Shown: one piece after another, positions 42,242 through 51,483 of the stretch
Position numbering within the stretch: position 1 is the first letter of the stretch
How the letters are laid out: every line of letters starts with the position of its first letter
Assembly (NCBI GenBank): GCA_040881665.1
Contig: JBBECT010000004.1
Coordinates: forward strand, 320,303-384,302
Direction: 5' to 3'
Origin: Actinomycetota bacterium
GTDB taxonomy: Bacteria > Actinomycetota > UBA4738 > HRBIN12
DNA: 64,000 nucleotides
Program-made: the position numbers and the translations under genes
The notes under the pieces: generated by a model
The model's input: only the letters and a program-made list of their open reading frames with translations
The model's database searches: none
Told to the model about the DNA's origin: nothing

Positions 42242-43371
42242 CGGCGGTCGAGCCGGTAGATCCCGTCGAAGGTCGAGAAGAACAGCCGCCCCGAGGGTCC
42301 CGCCTCCAGCGCGACGACGTTGTTCCCGGACAGGAGCTTCTCGATCCTCTTGATCCGCGTGCGCGGCTCGTTCAGCGTCGTGCGCCGGATCAGTCCCTGC
42401 TGACGGCTTCCCCAGAACATCCGGCCGCGGCTCTTCGGCCCGAGACGGCATCCCCGGCAGAACACTGCCCCGACGGGGGCGATCGTCGGGGTCCACCAGC
42501 GCTGCGGCAGCACGACGTTCGGGCCGTCCTGGTTCGTGTTGAACGGGTCCTGCCCGCTGCAGGTCTGACTGGCACCCCAGCCGTAGTTCTGCCCCTCGCG
42601 GATCCTGTTCAGCTCGTCGTTGCAGGCCGGTCCGTTCTCGGTCTCCCAGAGGAACCCCGTGTGCGGATCGAAGGCCATCCCGAACGAGTTGCGGATCCCG
42701 TAGGCCCACACGACGCTGCCCGCGAACGGGTTGTCGACCGGGGCGTTCCCGTCCGTGTCCATCCGGAGCACCTTCCCGCGATCGTCGTCGAGGTCCTGCG
42801 CGTTCCCCGGCTCGAGTCCGCCGTCGCCGACCACCGCGTACAGCATCTCGTCGGGACCGAACAGGATCCGCCCACCATTGTGGTTCGTGCGCGGCTCGGC
42901 GACCGGGGCGCTCCAGATGATCTCGGGTGAGGTGCCGCTGCCGTCGTCGTCGATCAACCTCACGATCTCGTTCTCGAGCGGATCGGCCGGGGCGGGGCGG
43001 CGCGTGACGTAGACGAAGACCTCCGGCGTCGCGGGGTAGTCAGGGTGCAGCGCGACGCCGAGCACGCCGCGTTCGCCGGCAGAGCTCACGTCGGTGAACT
43101 CGTAGAACAGCGTGTTGGTGTTTGCGGCCCGGTCGATGATCCGCACCTGGCCGTTGCCGGCGTCGGCCTCCTTCTCGGTGTAGAAGATGCGGCCGTCGGG
43201 AGCGAAGGTGAATCCGACGGGGACCTCGAGTCCCTCCCGGACGGGAACCGCCACGATCTTCGCGCTCGCGAGCTCCGGGAGGACCCCGAGGGCGAGACAG
43301 GCGCCGATCGCGACCGCGAGGACCCTCGCGATCCCGCGGGCACCGGAACGTGGGCGACTCGTCGCTAGCAT
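42238..43371 (-). CDS. Secreted sorbosone/glucose dehydrogenase-like beta-propeller, paralogue 1
   Basis: 377 residues. Signal peptide (ARVLAVAIGACLALGVLPEL) then the same propeller as its neighbour: FTFAPDGRIFYTEKEADAGN, SAGERGVLGVALHPDYPATP, YAVVGDGGLEPGNAQ, RNSFGMAFDPHTGFLWETEN, NYGWGASQTCSG and FCRGCRLG. Likely exported and oxidises sugars or aldehydes with PQQ. The ATG at 43369-43371 is only six bases from the divergent GTG of the molybdopterin enzyme, so one or both messages may be leaderless or start further in. Confidence 0.85.
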   Translation of the reverse strand: MLATSRPRSGARGIARVLAVAIGACLALGVLPELASAKIVAVPVREGLEVPVGFTFAPDGRIFYTEKEADAGNGQVRIIDRAANTNTLFYEFTDVSSAGERGVLGVALHPDYPATPEVFVYVTRRPAPADPLENEIVRLIDDDGSGTSPEIIWSAPVAEPRTNHNGGRILFGPDEMLYAVVGDGGLEPGNAQDLDDDRGKVLRMDTDGNAPVDNPFAGSVVWAYGIRNSFGMAFDPHTGFLWETENGPACNDELNRIREGQNYGWGASQTCSGQDPFNTNQDGPNVVLPQRWWTPTIAPVGAVFCRGCRLGPKSRGRMFWGSRQQGLIRRTTLNEPRTRIKRIEKLLSGNNVVALEAGPSGRLFFSTFDGIYRLDRR

Positions 43372-43377
43372 GGGCGG

Positions 43378-45669
43378 GTGATCCCTTCTTCCTTCGGCAT
43401 TCCCGTGCTCCGGTCTGAAGACCCCCGGTTCCTGCGAGGCGAGGGCCGCTACCTGGCGAACCTCCCGCTGGAGGGGGCGCTGCACGCCGTGTTCGTCCGT
43501 TCCATGATGGGCCATGCGGGGCTGAACGGTGTGGACGCCGCCGCCGCGGCCCGGATGCCCGGCGTTGAGGCCGTCTGGTCCGCGGCCGACGTTGAGGGAC
43601 TCCCGCAGATCCCGCCGTCGGGCAACGTCCCCGAGCTGTTCGCGATGCCGTTGCTCGCCTCCGAGCGGGTGCGCTACGTCGGCGAGGCGGTGGCCGTGGT
43701 GCTGGCCCGGACGCTCGAGCAAGCGGTGGACGCCGCCGAGCTCGTGGCCGTCGACTACGATCCGCTCCCCGCTGTCGTGGGGTTCGACGCGGCGCTCGCC
43801 GACGACGGAGAGCTGTTGTTCCCCGCGCACGGCAGCAATGTGTGCGATGTGCTCGACGAGGAGCGTCCCGAGTCGCGGGGTGACGACGTGCTCGCCGACG
43901 CCGAGGTCGTCGTCCGCGGAACGTTCGTGAACCAGCGTCTCGCCCCGGTCCCGATGGAGCCGAACGCGTTCGCCGCCCGGCCGGAGGAAGGGGGAGGCCT
44001 CACGGTCTGGGCGTCCACGCAGATCCCGTTCGACGTGCGCGACGACATCGCGGAGGCGCTAGGGCTCCGGCGGGAGCAGGTACGTGCGATCGCGCCGGAC
44101 GTCGGTGGCGGGTTCGGTGCGAAGCTCGTCGTCTATCCGGAGTTCGTCGTCCTCGCGAAGGCCGCGCTCGATCTCGGGGTCCCGGTTCGGTGGGCGCAGT
44201 CGCGTTCCGAGAGCATGACCGCCCTCACCCACGGCCGGGCGCAACGACAGCGCGTCGCGATCGGCGCCACGCGGGACGGAACGATCACTGGTCTGCAGGT
44301 GCACCTGACCCAGGATCTCGGCGCCTACCCGATCGGCGCCTACCTCGCGGTCACGACCGCGGAGATGGCCGGCGGCGTCTACCGCATCCCGAGCATCGAC
44401 GTCCGCGGCGAGAGCATCGTGACGAACGCGTCGCCCGTCCAGGCCTACCGGGGAGCCGGCCGGCCCGAGGCGACCGCGCTGATCGAGCGCGCGATCGACC
44501 TCCTCGCGGCCGAGCTCGACATGGATCCGGTGGCGTTGCGGCGCCGCAACCTGATCGAGCCGGATGCGTTCCCCTACGACACGGGACTCGGTCCCGTCTA
44601 CGACAGCGGCGAGTACGCGCGGGCCCTCGACACCGTCCTCGGACTCGCCGGCTACGAGGACCTTCGTGCCGAGCAGGCGAGGCGTCGGTCGGCGGGCGGT
44701 CCGATCCGGCTCGGGATCGGGATCAGCACGTACGTGGAGACCACCGCCTTCGCCGGCAAAGAGTGGGGGAGCGTCGAGGTCCACGACGACGGGACGGTCA
44801 CGGCTTTGACGGGCTCGTCCTCCCATGGTCAGGGGCACGAGACCGCGTTCGCACAGCTCGTGTCCGGGGCGCTCGGGGTCGGGTTCGACTCGGTGACCGT
44901 CGTGCACTCGGATACCGCCAAGGTGAAGATGGGGAACGGCACGTACGCCTCGCGTTCCCTGCAGCTCGGCGGATCCGCGTTGTGGGAGCAGAGCCTGGCG
45001 GTGATCGACGAGGCGACCCGCCTCGCGGCGGAGGATCTCGAGGTTGCGATCGACGACGTGGCGCTCGCCGACGGGGTGTTCGGTGTCGTCGGCGCTCCCG
45101 ATCGACACCGCAGCTGGTCGCAGGTCGCGCAGCTCGCCCGCGCGGCGGGCGGAGCGCTGTCCTCGGAGGGGCGGTTCGCGCAACGCGAGTCGACCTACCC
45201 GTTCGGAGCGCATATCGCCGTGGTCGAGGTCGACACCGGAACGGGTGACGCCCGGCTCGTGCGCCACGTGTCGGTCGACGACTGCGGGCGGATCCTCAAC
45301 CCGATGCTCGTGCAGGGCCAGGTCCACGGCGGACTCGCCCAGGGGATCGCGCAGGCGCTGTACGAGGAGGTCGTCTACGACGAGCAGGGGAACCCCCTGA
45401 CCTCGACGCTGTCGACGTACGCGATGCCGAGCGCCGCGGAGCTCCCCGCGTTCGAGAACGCGAGCACCCAGACCCCCACCCCGCACAACCCCCTGGGTGT
45501 GAAGGGCATCGGCGAGGCGGCTACGATCGGATCCACCCCGGCGGTGCAGAACGCGGTGATCGACGCGTTGTCCGACCTGGGGGTGCGTCACCTCGATCTG
45601 CCGCTGAGTCCGGAGCGGATCTGGCGGGCGCTCCGCGCCGCAGCAGGCACCGACGGAACGGGTCAATAG
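43378..45669 (+). CDS. Molybdopterin hydroxylase large subunit (xanthine/aldehyde/CO dehydrogenase family)
   Basis: 763 residues. Opens with LRSEDPRFLRGEGRYLANLP. Mo-cofactor motifs are DVGGGFGAKLVVYPE, the active-site loop AYRGAGRPEATALIE (form II, not the AYxCSFR of true CO dehydrogenase), SSSHGQGHETAFAQ and the end GVKGIGEAATIGSTPAVQNA with the catalytic Glu in GEA. It hydroxylates aldehydes or heterocycles with water as oxygen donor. The FAD and 2Fe-2S subunits that complete such enzymes are not adjacent. GTG start 43378; a GTG at 43405 is an alternative. Confidence 0.88.
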   Translation: MIPSSFGIPVLRSEDPRFLRGEGRYLANLPLEGALHAVFVRSMMGHAGLNGVDAAAAARMPGVEAVWSAADVEGLPQIPPSGNVPELFAMPLLASERVRYVGEAVAVVLARTLEQAVDAAELVAVDYDPLPAVVGFDAALADDGELLFPAHGSNVCDVLDEERPESRGDDVLADAEVVVRGTFVNQRLAPVPMEPNAFAARPEEGGGLTVWASTQIPFDVRDDIAEALGLRREQVRAIAPDVGGGFGAKLVVYPEFVVLAKAALDLGVPVRWAQSRSESMTALTHGRAQRQRVAIGATRDGTITGLQVHLTQDLGAYPIGAYLAVTTAEMAGGVYRIPSIDVRGESIVTNASPVQAYRGAGRPEATALIERAIDLLAAELDMDPVALRRRNLIEPDAFPYDTGLGPVYDSGEYARALDTVLGLAGYEDLRAEQARRRSAGGPIRLGIGISTYVETTAFAGKEWGSVEVHDDGTVTALTGSSSHGQGHETAFAQLVSGALGVGFDSVTVVHSDTAKVKMGNGTYASRSLQLGGSALWEQSLAVIDEATRLAAEDLEVAIDDVALADGVFGVVGAPDRHRSWSQVAQLARAAGGALSSEGRFAQRESTYPFGAHIAVVEVDTGTGDARLVRHVSVDDCGRILNPMLVQGQVHGGLAQGIAQALYEEVVYDEQGNPLTSTLSTYAMPSAAELPAFENASTQTPTPHNPLGVKGIGEAATIGSTPAVQNAVIDALSDLGVRHLDLPLSPERIWRALRAAAGTDGTGQ

Positions 45670-45719
45670 TCCGTTCGCGGCTAACGGGTTGGATCCGGCG
45701 TGCCGAAGCCTAATCAGCG

Positions 45720-46403
45720 ATGTTCAAGCACGGGCCCGGCAAGGGCTCTTCGACGCTGTCGGCGGCGGTGGCGATCCTCGTCCTGCTGGGCGCGAGCCTG
45801 GCCGCAGCGAGTCCGGGAGATCTCGGCCGGTTGGTCGACCACGCGAAAGAGATGCTGAACATCGCGCCCGAAGACACAGCCACCGGGGATCACGGCAAGC
45901 GCGACGACGGCTCCGGTGACGGGGCGCCGGCGGGAGACGCGGATGGTTCCGGCGACGCGTCCCGCCCGGGCGGCGGCGCAGGCGGTGACGGTGGAGCGGG
46001 TTCCGCCGACGCCGCCGGTGGATCTCCCCACACCGGGGGTCCCGATGACGGTCCGGATCCGCCGGACGTCGACGGCGACGAACCGGGCCCGGGCAATGGG
46101 AACGATGATGACCCCGGCGAAACGAATGCCGGCGGGAAGGGTCACGGCGCGGGCGGTGGCAACTCCGGCAACGGCGGTGGCAACGGTGGTGGAGACGGCA
46201 GCAACGCGGGTGGCAGCGGCTTTGGCGACGGTGGCAACGCGGGCGGCAACGCGGGCGGCAACGGCGGCGGTTCCAGCAGCGATCACGGCGCCGGGGGCGA
46301 TCACGGCGTCGGTGGCGGCACCTCAGGCAAGGGCGGCAACCCGGGCTCCGGGGGCGGCGCTCCATCCGGCGTAGGTCAGCCTCCTGACGAAACAGAAGGG
46401 TAG
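45720..46403 (+). CDS. Gly/Asp-rich secreted low-complexity protein
   Basis: 227 residues. A hydrophobic signal or anchor (STLSAAVAILVLLGASLAAA) precedes a short helical part (LGRLVDHAKEMLNIAPED). The remaining about 175 residues are almost only G, N, D, S, A and H (GGGNSGNGGGNGGGDGSNAG). No fold motif; probably a disordered surface protein. The final codons include a GTCAG-CCTC-CTGAC palindrome that belongs to the intergenic family described downstream. Confidence 0.55.
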   Translation: MFKHGPGKGSSTLSAAVAILVLLGASLAAASPGDLGRLVDHAKEMLNIAPEDTATGDHGKRDDGSGDGAPAGDADGSGDASRPGGGAGGDGGAGSADAAGGSPHTGGPDDGPDPPDVDGDEPGPGNGNDDDPGETNAGGKGHGAGGGNSGNGGGNGGGDGSNAGGSGFGDGGNAGGNAGGNGGGSSSDHGAGGDHGVGGGTSGKGGNPGSGGGAPSGVGQPPDETEG

Positions 46404-46435
46404 TTCCACGAGAGTTCGCGTCAGTTCATTGCTCC

Positions 46436-46584
46436 GTCAGCCGGTTTACGTCTTCGCCCGAACCCCATCGCCCCGATATCGTCAGCTGGTTGACGTCTTC
46501 GCCCGAACCCCATCGCCCCGATATCGTTAGCCGGTTGTCGTGCTGGCCCGACCACACCCGCCTCCAGGTCGTCAGGAGGCTGAC
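46436..46584. repeat. Four 14-bp palindromes at a 45-bp period, locus A
   Basis: GTCAGCCGGTTTAC (46436), GTCAGCTGGTTGAC (46481), GTTAGCCGGTTGTC (46526) and GTCAGGAGGCTGAC (46571) begin exactly 45 bp apart. The first two 31-bp spacers are identical and the third is a diverged version. The last palindrome contains the stop codon of the glycosyltransferase gene. A further copy GTCAGCCTCCTGAC lies at 46375-46388. A sister locus is at 59315-59373. Confidence 0.85.
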
Positions 46585-47939
46585 GCGTTCCTCACCGGTT
46601 CGCCCGTCCGCGCCACCTGCTCGATCAGGTCGGCCGCCCGCGCCGTTCCCGGCGACGCCTGCAGTCGCGAAGAGATCGTCGCCAACGCAGCGCGACGTTC
46701 CACGCCGGACAGCAGCTCTTCGATCGCCGCCAGCATTGCCGGCGCCTCGAACTCATAGGTCGGCAACCGGACGCCGTAGCCCAGCTCATCCACCCGTTGC
46801 GCGTTGTCGTACTGGTCCCAGAACACCGGCAGCACGATCATCGGCTTGCCGAAATGGAACGCCTCGGTCACCGTGTTGTTCCCCCCGTGCGTGATCACGA
46901 GGTCGACGTGCGGCAGGATCGAGGTCTGCGGCAGGAATTCCGCTCCGTGCATGTTGTCGGCGACCTCGTACAGGTCCGCCTGCGGCCCCTTGCTCACGAC
47001 GAACCGGTGCGGAGAGGTCGCCAGCACCTCGACCAACCGCTCCATCAACGACACGTCCGCCGAGGCGAGCGAGCCCAGCGAGAGGTAGATCAGCTTGCCG
47101 TCCCCGGACCCGCCGGACCCGCCCAGCGACGCCGGAACCTCCCACGGCTCGTCCGTCGTCCGCACGCTCGAGTCCAGCCGATGCCAGGTCGCGGCGAGGG
47201 GATCACGGCGCGCGTAGTCGGCCTCCTCCGGGTACACGTACAGGTTCAGGAACGGCGACCCGTGGATGAATTCTCGCGCCCCCAGCGGCGGCGCACCTCG
47301 TTCCACGCAGAACTCCGAGAACGCCGCCGCCATCGGCGACAACACCCGGTCGTACTCCTCCCAGAACTCCGCCCACCCGCTCGTGTCGCCGTTGGCGGCG
47401 TAGCCGGAGAACACGGGCGGGATCGCCGGATCCTTCAGTTCCGCCGGGTTGCACGAGGCGATCCGGACCCACGGCACGCGCGAAGCCATCGCGGGCAGCG
47501 TCGGGAACGACACCACGTTGTCCTCCACCACGGCGTCGGGCTGCACCTCCTCGTAGATCTCGCGCAGCCGGTCGTCGACGTAGGTCGCGCCGTCGATCAG
47601 GGCCTGCCAGGTCGGAGCGAGGAACGAGGAGATCTGCTCGATCGTCGGCTTGCGGAACTCGGGCGCGGTGTCGCGGATGAAGTCCTTCCAGAATTGCCCC
47701 GGAACCTCCTCCTCCTCCGGCGGAGGCGCGAGGCGCATCAGGCGTTCCTCGAAGCCCTTCGCGGCGAGCGTTCCTTCGAACGACTCCTCGATGATGAACA
47801 CGACGCGGTGCCCGCGCGACCGCAGGACGTTGCCGATCCCGACGCAGTTGTTCGTCGGCCCGAACGCGCCTTCGGGAAAGAACACGATCGTCTTCGCGCC
47901 TGCGTCCACCACCGACGCCGCCGCCATCACCACCATCAC
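46572..47939 (-). CDS. GT1-family glycosyltransferase (macrolide/UGT type)
   Basis: 455 residues, GT-B fold. The N-terminal acceptor domain has IVFFPEGAFGPTNNCVGIGN and SRGHRVVFI. The C-terminal nucleotide-sugar domain has LIYLSLGSLAS and the signature VDLVITHGGNNTVTEAFHFG, with KPMIVLPVFWDQYDNAQRV. The HGGNNT and DQ residues bind the sugar nucleotide. Such enzymes glycosylate small hydrophobic compounds such as macrolides. It stands alone, convergent to the Gly-rich gene, so its acceptor is unknown. The start may be the first or second ATG or a slightly later one. Confidence 0.9.
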   Translation of the reverse strand: MMVVMAAASVVDAGAKTIVFFPEGAFGPTNNCVGIGNVLRSRGHRVVFIIEESFEGTLAAKGFEERLMRLAPPPEEEEVPGQFWKDFIRDTAPEFRKPTIEQISSFLAPTWQALIDGATYVDDRLREIYEEVQPDAVVEDNVVSFPTLPAMASRVPWVRIASCNPAELKDPAIPPVFSGYAANGDTSGWAEFWEEYDRVLSPMAAAFSEFCVERGAPPLGAREFIHGSPFLNLYVYPEEADYARRDPLAATWHRLDSSVRTTDEPWEVPASLGGSGGSGDGKLIYLSLGSLASADVSLMERLVEVLATSPHRFVVSKGPQADLYEVADNMHGAEFLPQTSILPHVDLVITHGGNNTVTEAFHFGKPMIVLPVFWDQYDNAQRVDELGYGVRLPTYEFEAPAMLAAIEELLSGVERRAALATISSRLQASPGTARAADLIEQVARTGEPVRNASAS

Positions 47940-47990
47940 CTCCGTTGCCGAACCGCTCGTTGCGGTGCCCGGATGCTACCCTCGCTCGCC

Positions 47991-49820
47991 ATGAGCGTGG
48001 AGACCCGTCCGACCGATACCCCGATCTGGGAACGCCGGTTCCGAGCACCCACGGTGTGGTTGCCGACCTGGTCCCCCGACGCGCCTGAACGGCTCGTCTA
48101 CGCCTCGAACCAGGGTGGGTCGTGGCAGCTCTGGGCGTGGGACCGGAGCACCGGGGAACGCAACAAGGTGACCGACGATCCGGTCGGTCTGCACGACGGG
48201 TTCCCGACGCCGGACGGTTCGGGGATCGTCTGGTTCCACGACGATACGGGCGACGAGTTCGGCCGCTACCTCGTCGCTCCCTTCGAAGGCGGAGGGACCG
48301 AACCGCTCGTCGAAGGGATCCCCGACGGGTGGCCCGCCGGACACGCCGTCCGCGAGGGCGTCGTCGCGGTCGCCCTCGGGGAACGCGAGGGGTTCGCGAT
48401 CTACGTCTCCGTCGACGGCGAGCGCGCCCGGGAGGTCTACCGGCACGACGAGGTCCTCGGCCTCGGCGGCGGGGAACACACCGGCTTCAACACCGGCGGC
48501 CTGTCGGCCGACGGCTCGCTGCTCGCGTTCGCGCACTCCGAGCACGGCGATCCGCTGCACCCCGCGCTGCGCGTGCTCGACGTCCGCACCGGCGAGACCG
48601 TCGGCGACCTCTGGGACGGCGACGGCAAGGGGCTGTCCGCCGCCGCGTGGAGCCCGGTGCCGGGCGACCAGCGACTCGCCGTGGTGCACGAGCGTGCCGA
48701 CCTCCAGCGCCCCACGATCTGGAACCCCGTCACCGGGGAACGCAGCGATCTGGAGGTCGACCACCCCGGCGCGATCGAGGAGATCTGGGACTGGTACCCG
48801 GACGGCTCGGCGATCCTCGTCTCGGCCTCCCTCGACGGTCGCGACAGCCTGCTGCGCATCGACGCGTCGACGGGTGCCGCCACGCCGGTCGAGCACGACG
48901 AGGGCGTGGTCTCCGTCGCCCGGGTTCGTCCCGACGGCGAGGTGTGGATCCGCTGCTCAGCAGGCGGAACGCCCTCGCGGGTGATCGGTGCGCGCGGCAC
49001 CTCGCTGCTCGAGCTCGACGGGGAAGCCTCGCCCGGGGGACGACCGTATGAGTCCTGGGAGTTCACCAACCCGAACGGGCAGCGGGTCCACGGGTTCGTG
49101 GTCCGGCCCGACGGCGAGGGGCCGTTCCCGCTGGTGATCGACATCCACGGCGGGCCGACGTGGCAGTGGTACGACGAGTTCTCACCCACGGTCCAGTCGT
49201 GGGTCGACGCCGGCTTCGCGGTCGCCCTCGTGAACTACCGTGGCTCGACGGGGTACGGGGCGGCCTGGCGCGACGAGATCAACGGCAACCCCGGGTTCAC
49301 CGAGCTCGAGGACGTGATGGCCGGGCTCGACGACCTGATCGCGTCGGGCATCGCCGATCCGGCGCGCGCGGTGATCGCCGGTGACAGCTGGGGTGGCTAC
49401 CTCACGCTGCTCGGGATCGGGATGCACCCCGATCGCTGGGCCGCTGCCGCGGCGGGCGTGCCGGTGGCCGACTACGTCGCCGCGTTCGAGGACGAGGCAC
49501 CGTCGTTGCAGGCGATGGACCGCGGGCTGTTCGGTGCCGGACCCGACGAGAAGCGGGAGATGTACGAAGAACGCTCGCCGATCACTTTCGTCGACCGGGT
49601 GGAGACGCCGCTGTTGATCCTCGCGGGCGAGAACGACAGCCGGTGCCCGATCCGTCAGGTGGACAACTACGTCGCGGCGATGCGCGAACGGGGCAAGGAA
49701 CTCGAGGTCTACCGGTACGACACGGGGCACAGCTCCTTCGTCGTCGACGAACGCGTGCACCAGCAACGGATCCGGCTCGAGTTCGCCGCGAAACACGTCC
49801 CCGGCGTGACGCCGTCCTGA
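47991..49820 (+). CDS. S9 family prolyl-oligopeptidase-like serine peptidase
   Basis: 609 residues. The N-terminal about 340 residues are a beta-propeller with repeats such as SPDAPERLVYASNQGGSWQL and WYPDGSAILVSASLDGRD. The C-terminal alpha/beta-hydrolase domain has the triad S466 (GDSWGGY), D549 (ENDSRCP) and H580 (DTGHSS), and the oxyanion region IDIHGGPTWQW. Most like acylaminoacyl-peptidase/DPP-IV relatives that cut short or N-blocked peptides. No signal peptide, so cytosolic. It starts 51 bp from the divergent glycosyltransferase. Confidence 0.93.
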   Translation: MSVETRPTDTPIWERRFRAPTVWLPTWSPDAPERLVYASNQGGSWQLWAWDRSTGERNKVTDDPVGLHDGFPTPDGSGIVWFHDDTGDEFGRYLVAPFEGGGTEPLVEGIPDGWPAGHAVREGVVAVALGEREGFAIYVSVDGERAREVYRHDEVLGLGGGEHTGFNTGGLSADGSLLAFAHSEHGDPLHPALRVLDVRTGETVGDLWDGDGKGLSAAAWSPVPGDQRLAVVHERADLQRPTIWNPVTGERSDLEVDHPGAIEEIWDWYPDGSAILVSASLDGRDSLLRIDASTGAATPVEHDEGVVSVARVRPDGEVWIRCSAGGTPSRVIGARGTSLLELDGEASPGGRPYESWEFTNPNGQRVHGFVVRPDGEGPFPLVIDIHGGPTWQWYDEFSPTVQSWVDAGFAVALVNYRGSTGYGAAWRDEINGNPGFTELEDVMAGLDDLIASGIADPARAVIAGDSWGGYLTLLGIGMHPDRWAAAAAGVPVADYVAAFEDEAPSLQAMDRGLFGAGPDEKREMYEERSPITFVDRVETPLLILAGENDSRCPIRQVDNYVAAMRERGKELEVYRYDTGHSSFVVDERVHQQRIRLEFAAKHVPGVTPS

Positions 49821-49856
49821 TCGGGTTCCGACCGGCGTGATCCCCGGCCGGTCGAC

Positions 49857-51092
49857 TCAGTGCCGGCCGCGGCGCTGCTCGGCCTGGCCCACCCGCTCGA
49901 CGGCGATCTCGTAGGAGGCCTCGCGATGGGTAACGCGGCCGGCCTCGGCGCGTGCCAGCACCTCGTCGGTCGCCGTTTCCATCAGCTCGCGGAGCCGGTC
50001 GTTCACCCGGTCCTCGGTCCACCGCTCCCGCTGGATGTTCTGCACCCACTCGAGGTAGCTGACGGCGACGCCGCCCGCGCTGCCGAGGATGTCGGGAACG
50101 ACGACCACGCCCCGCTCGGCGAGCACCGCGTCGGCCTTTGGGGTGATCGGGTAGTTCGCCACCTCGAGCACCGTGGAGGCTCGGACCTGGTCGGAGTTGT
50201 CCTCGCGGATCGACTCCTCGAGCGCGGCGGGGACCAGGACCTCGCAGTCCACGCCGACGATGTCTTCGCCGTCGATCGTCTCGGCGTTCGCGAAGCCGAC
50301 GACGCTCCCGGTCTCGCGCTTGTGGTCGAGCACCGCGCGGGGATCGAGCCCCTGCTCGTTCACGACCGCTCCTCGCGAGTCCGACACACCGACGATCCGG
50401 TACCCGAGCGCGTGGGCGAGGATCGCGAACCACGAGCCGGCGTTCCCGTAGCCCTCGACGGCGATGCGGATCTCGCCGCGCGCCCAGCCGTGCGCGTGCG
50501 CCAGGCGATCCAAGCAGAACACCGCGCCCCGTCCGGTCGCCGCGTCGCGCCCGAGCGAACCGTTGTACTCCACCGGTTTGCCGGTGAACGCGCCGGGCGA
50601 GTCGCGGCCGACGAGCCGGGAGTACTGGTCGGTCATCCAGGCCATCTCGCGTGGGCCCGTGTTCACGTCGGGGGCGGGGATGTCCTGCTCGGGTCCGATC
50701 ACCGGCGCGATGCCGCGGACGAACGAGCGACACATCCGCTCGAGCTCGCCCTCGCTCAGCTGCTTCGGATCGACCCGGATCCCGCCCTTGCTGCCCCCGT
50801 AGGGGATGTCGACGAGCGCGGTCTTCCACGTCATCAGCGCCGAGAAGCACCGGAACTCGTCCAGCGACGCGTCGGGATGGAAGCGCAGTCCACCCTTGAA
50901 CGGGCCGCGAGCGCCGTTGTACTGCACGCGCCACCCCGCGAACACGTCGAGTGAGCCGTCGTCGCGGGGCACCTTGACCTGGACCGCGACCTCACGCCGG
51001 GGACTCGAGAGCACCGTCCGGGTCGCATCGTCCAACCCGAGCCGATCCGCCGCCTCGGAGAAGAATCCTCGCACCGCCTCGAAGAGCTCCAT
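49857..51092 (-). CDS. gdhA: Glutamate dehydrogenase
   Basis: 411 residues, the hexameric NAD(P) type. Substrate residues are in NGARGPFKGGLRFHP and VDIPYGGSKGGIRV. The Rossmann fold shows VEGYGNAGSWFAILAHALGY, and QDIPAPDVNTGPREMAWMTD is the conserved loop before the active site. It interconverts glutamate and 2-oxoglutarate plus ammonia. The ATG at 51090-51092 follows GGGAGGTGGGAG on the minus strand, which fixes the start; the longer frame is not needed. It converges with the S9 peptidase with 36 bp between stops. Confidence 0.95.
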   Translation of the reverse strand: MELFEAVRGFFSEAADRLGLDDATRTVLSSPRREVAVQVKVPRDDGSLDVFAGWRVQYNGARGPFKGGLRFHPDASLDEFRCFSALMTWKTALVDIPYGGSKGGIRVDPKQLSEGELERMCRSFVRGIAPVIGPEQDIPAPDVNTGPREMAWMTDQYSRLVGRDSPGAFTGKPVEYNGSLGRDAATGRGAVFCLDRLAHAHGWARGEIRIAVEGYGNAGSWFAILAHALGYRIVGVSDSRGAVVNEQGLDPRAVLDHKRETGSVVGFANAETIDGEDIVGVDCEVLVPAALEESIREDNSDQVRASTVLEVANYPITPKADAVLAERGVVVVPDILGSAGGVAVSYLEWVQNIQRERWTEDRVNDRLRELMETATDEVLARAEAGRVTHREASYEIAVERVGQAEQRRGRH

Positions 51093-51213
51093 CGGCTCCC
51101 ACCTCCCGTTCCGCCTGTGGAGGGTGTGCGGCGCACATCCTTGCACGCCAGAGGCTCCCACGGCCAGTTGCTCGCCGGCGCGTGTCCCGAGGCGGCCTCG
51201 CTAAGCTGGGCGC

Positions 51214-51483
51214 ATGCCCTGGTGGATCACCGTTCCGATCGCGATCGTGATCGCCGCCCTGATCTGGCGGATCGGGATCGGCGTGATCCGCGGCATCTCG
51301 CTGGCTCCCCCTCCGCCGGACCGCGACGACGCGGAGGACGTGGAGGAGCTCGACGTATTCCTCGTCTGCTCCGAGTGCGGAACCGAGTTCCGGGTGACCC
51401 GGATCGGCGAGCTGCAGGTTCCGCGTCACTGCGGCGAGAAGATGCAGGTGGAACGGCGTCCCCGCGGCTCGACCCCCGCCTGA
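51214..51483 (+). CDS. Small membrane-anchored zinc-ribbon protein
   Basis: 89 residues. A membrane helix (WWITVPIAIVIAALIWRIGI) leads, through PPPPDRDDAEDVEELD, to a short domain with CSECGTEFRVTRIGELQVPR and HCGEKM. Three visible cysteines plus a histidine could bind zinc in a ribbon. No known name. It stands alone between divergent gdh and the intergenic palindromes. Confidence 0.65.
   Translation: MPWWITVPIAIVIAALIWRIGIGVIRGISLAPPPPDRDDAEDVEELDVFLVCSECGTEFRVTRIGELQVPRHCGEKMQVERRPRGSTPA

Noticed and set aside
43378-45669. Aerobic CO dehydrogenase large subunit
   Set aside because: The active-site loop is AYRGAGR, not the AYxCSFR of true CoxL.
46436-46584. CRISPR array
   Set aside because: Repeat core is only 14 bp, spacers are similar to each other, there are at most four units, and no cas gene is near.
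46797-47990. N-terminal half of a fused 1007-residue frame before the S9 peptidase
   Set aside because: It is the antisense of the glycosyltransferase; the peptidase starts at ATG 47991.
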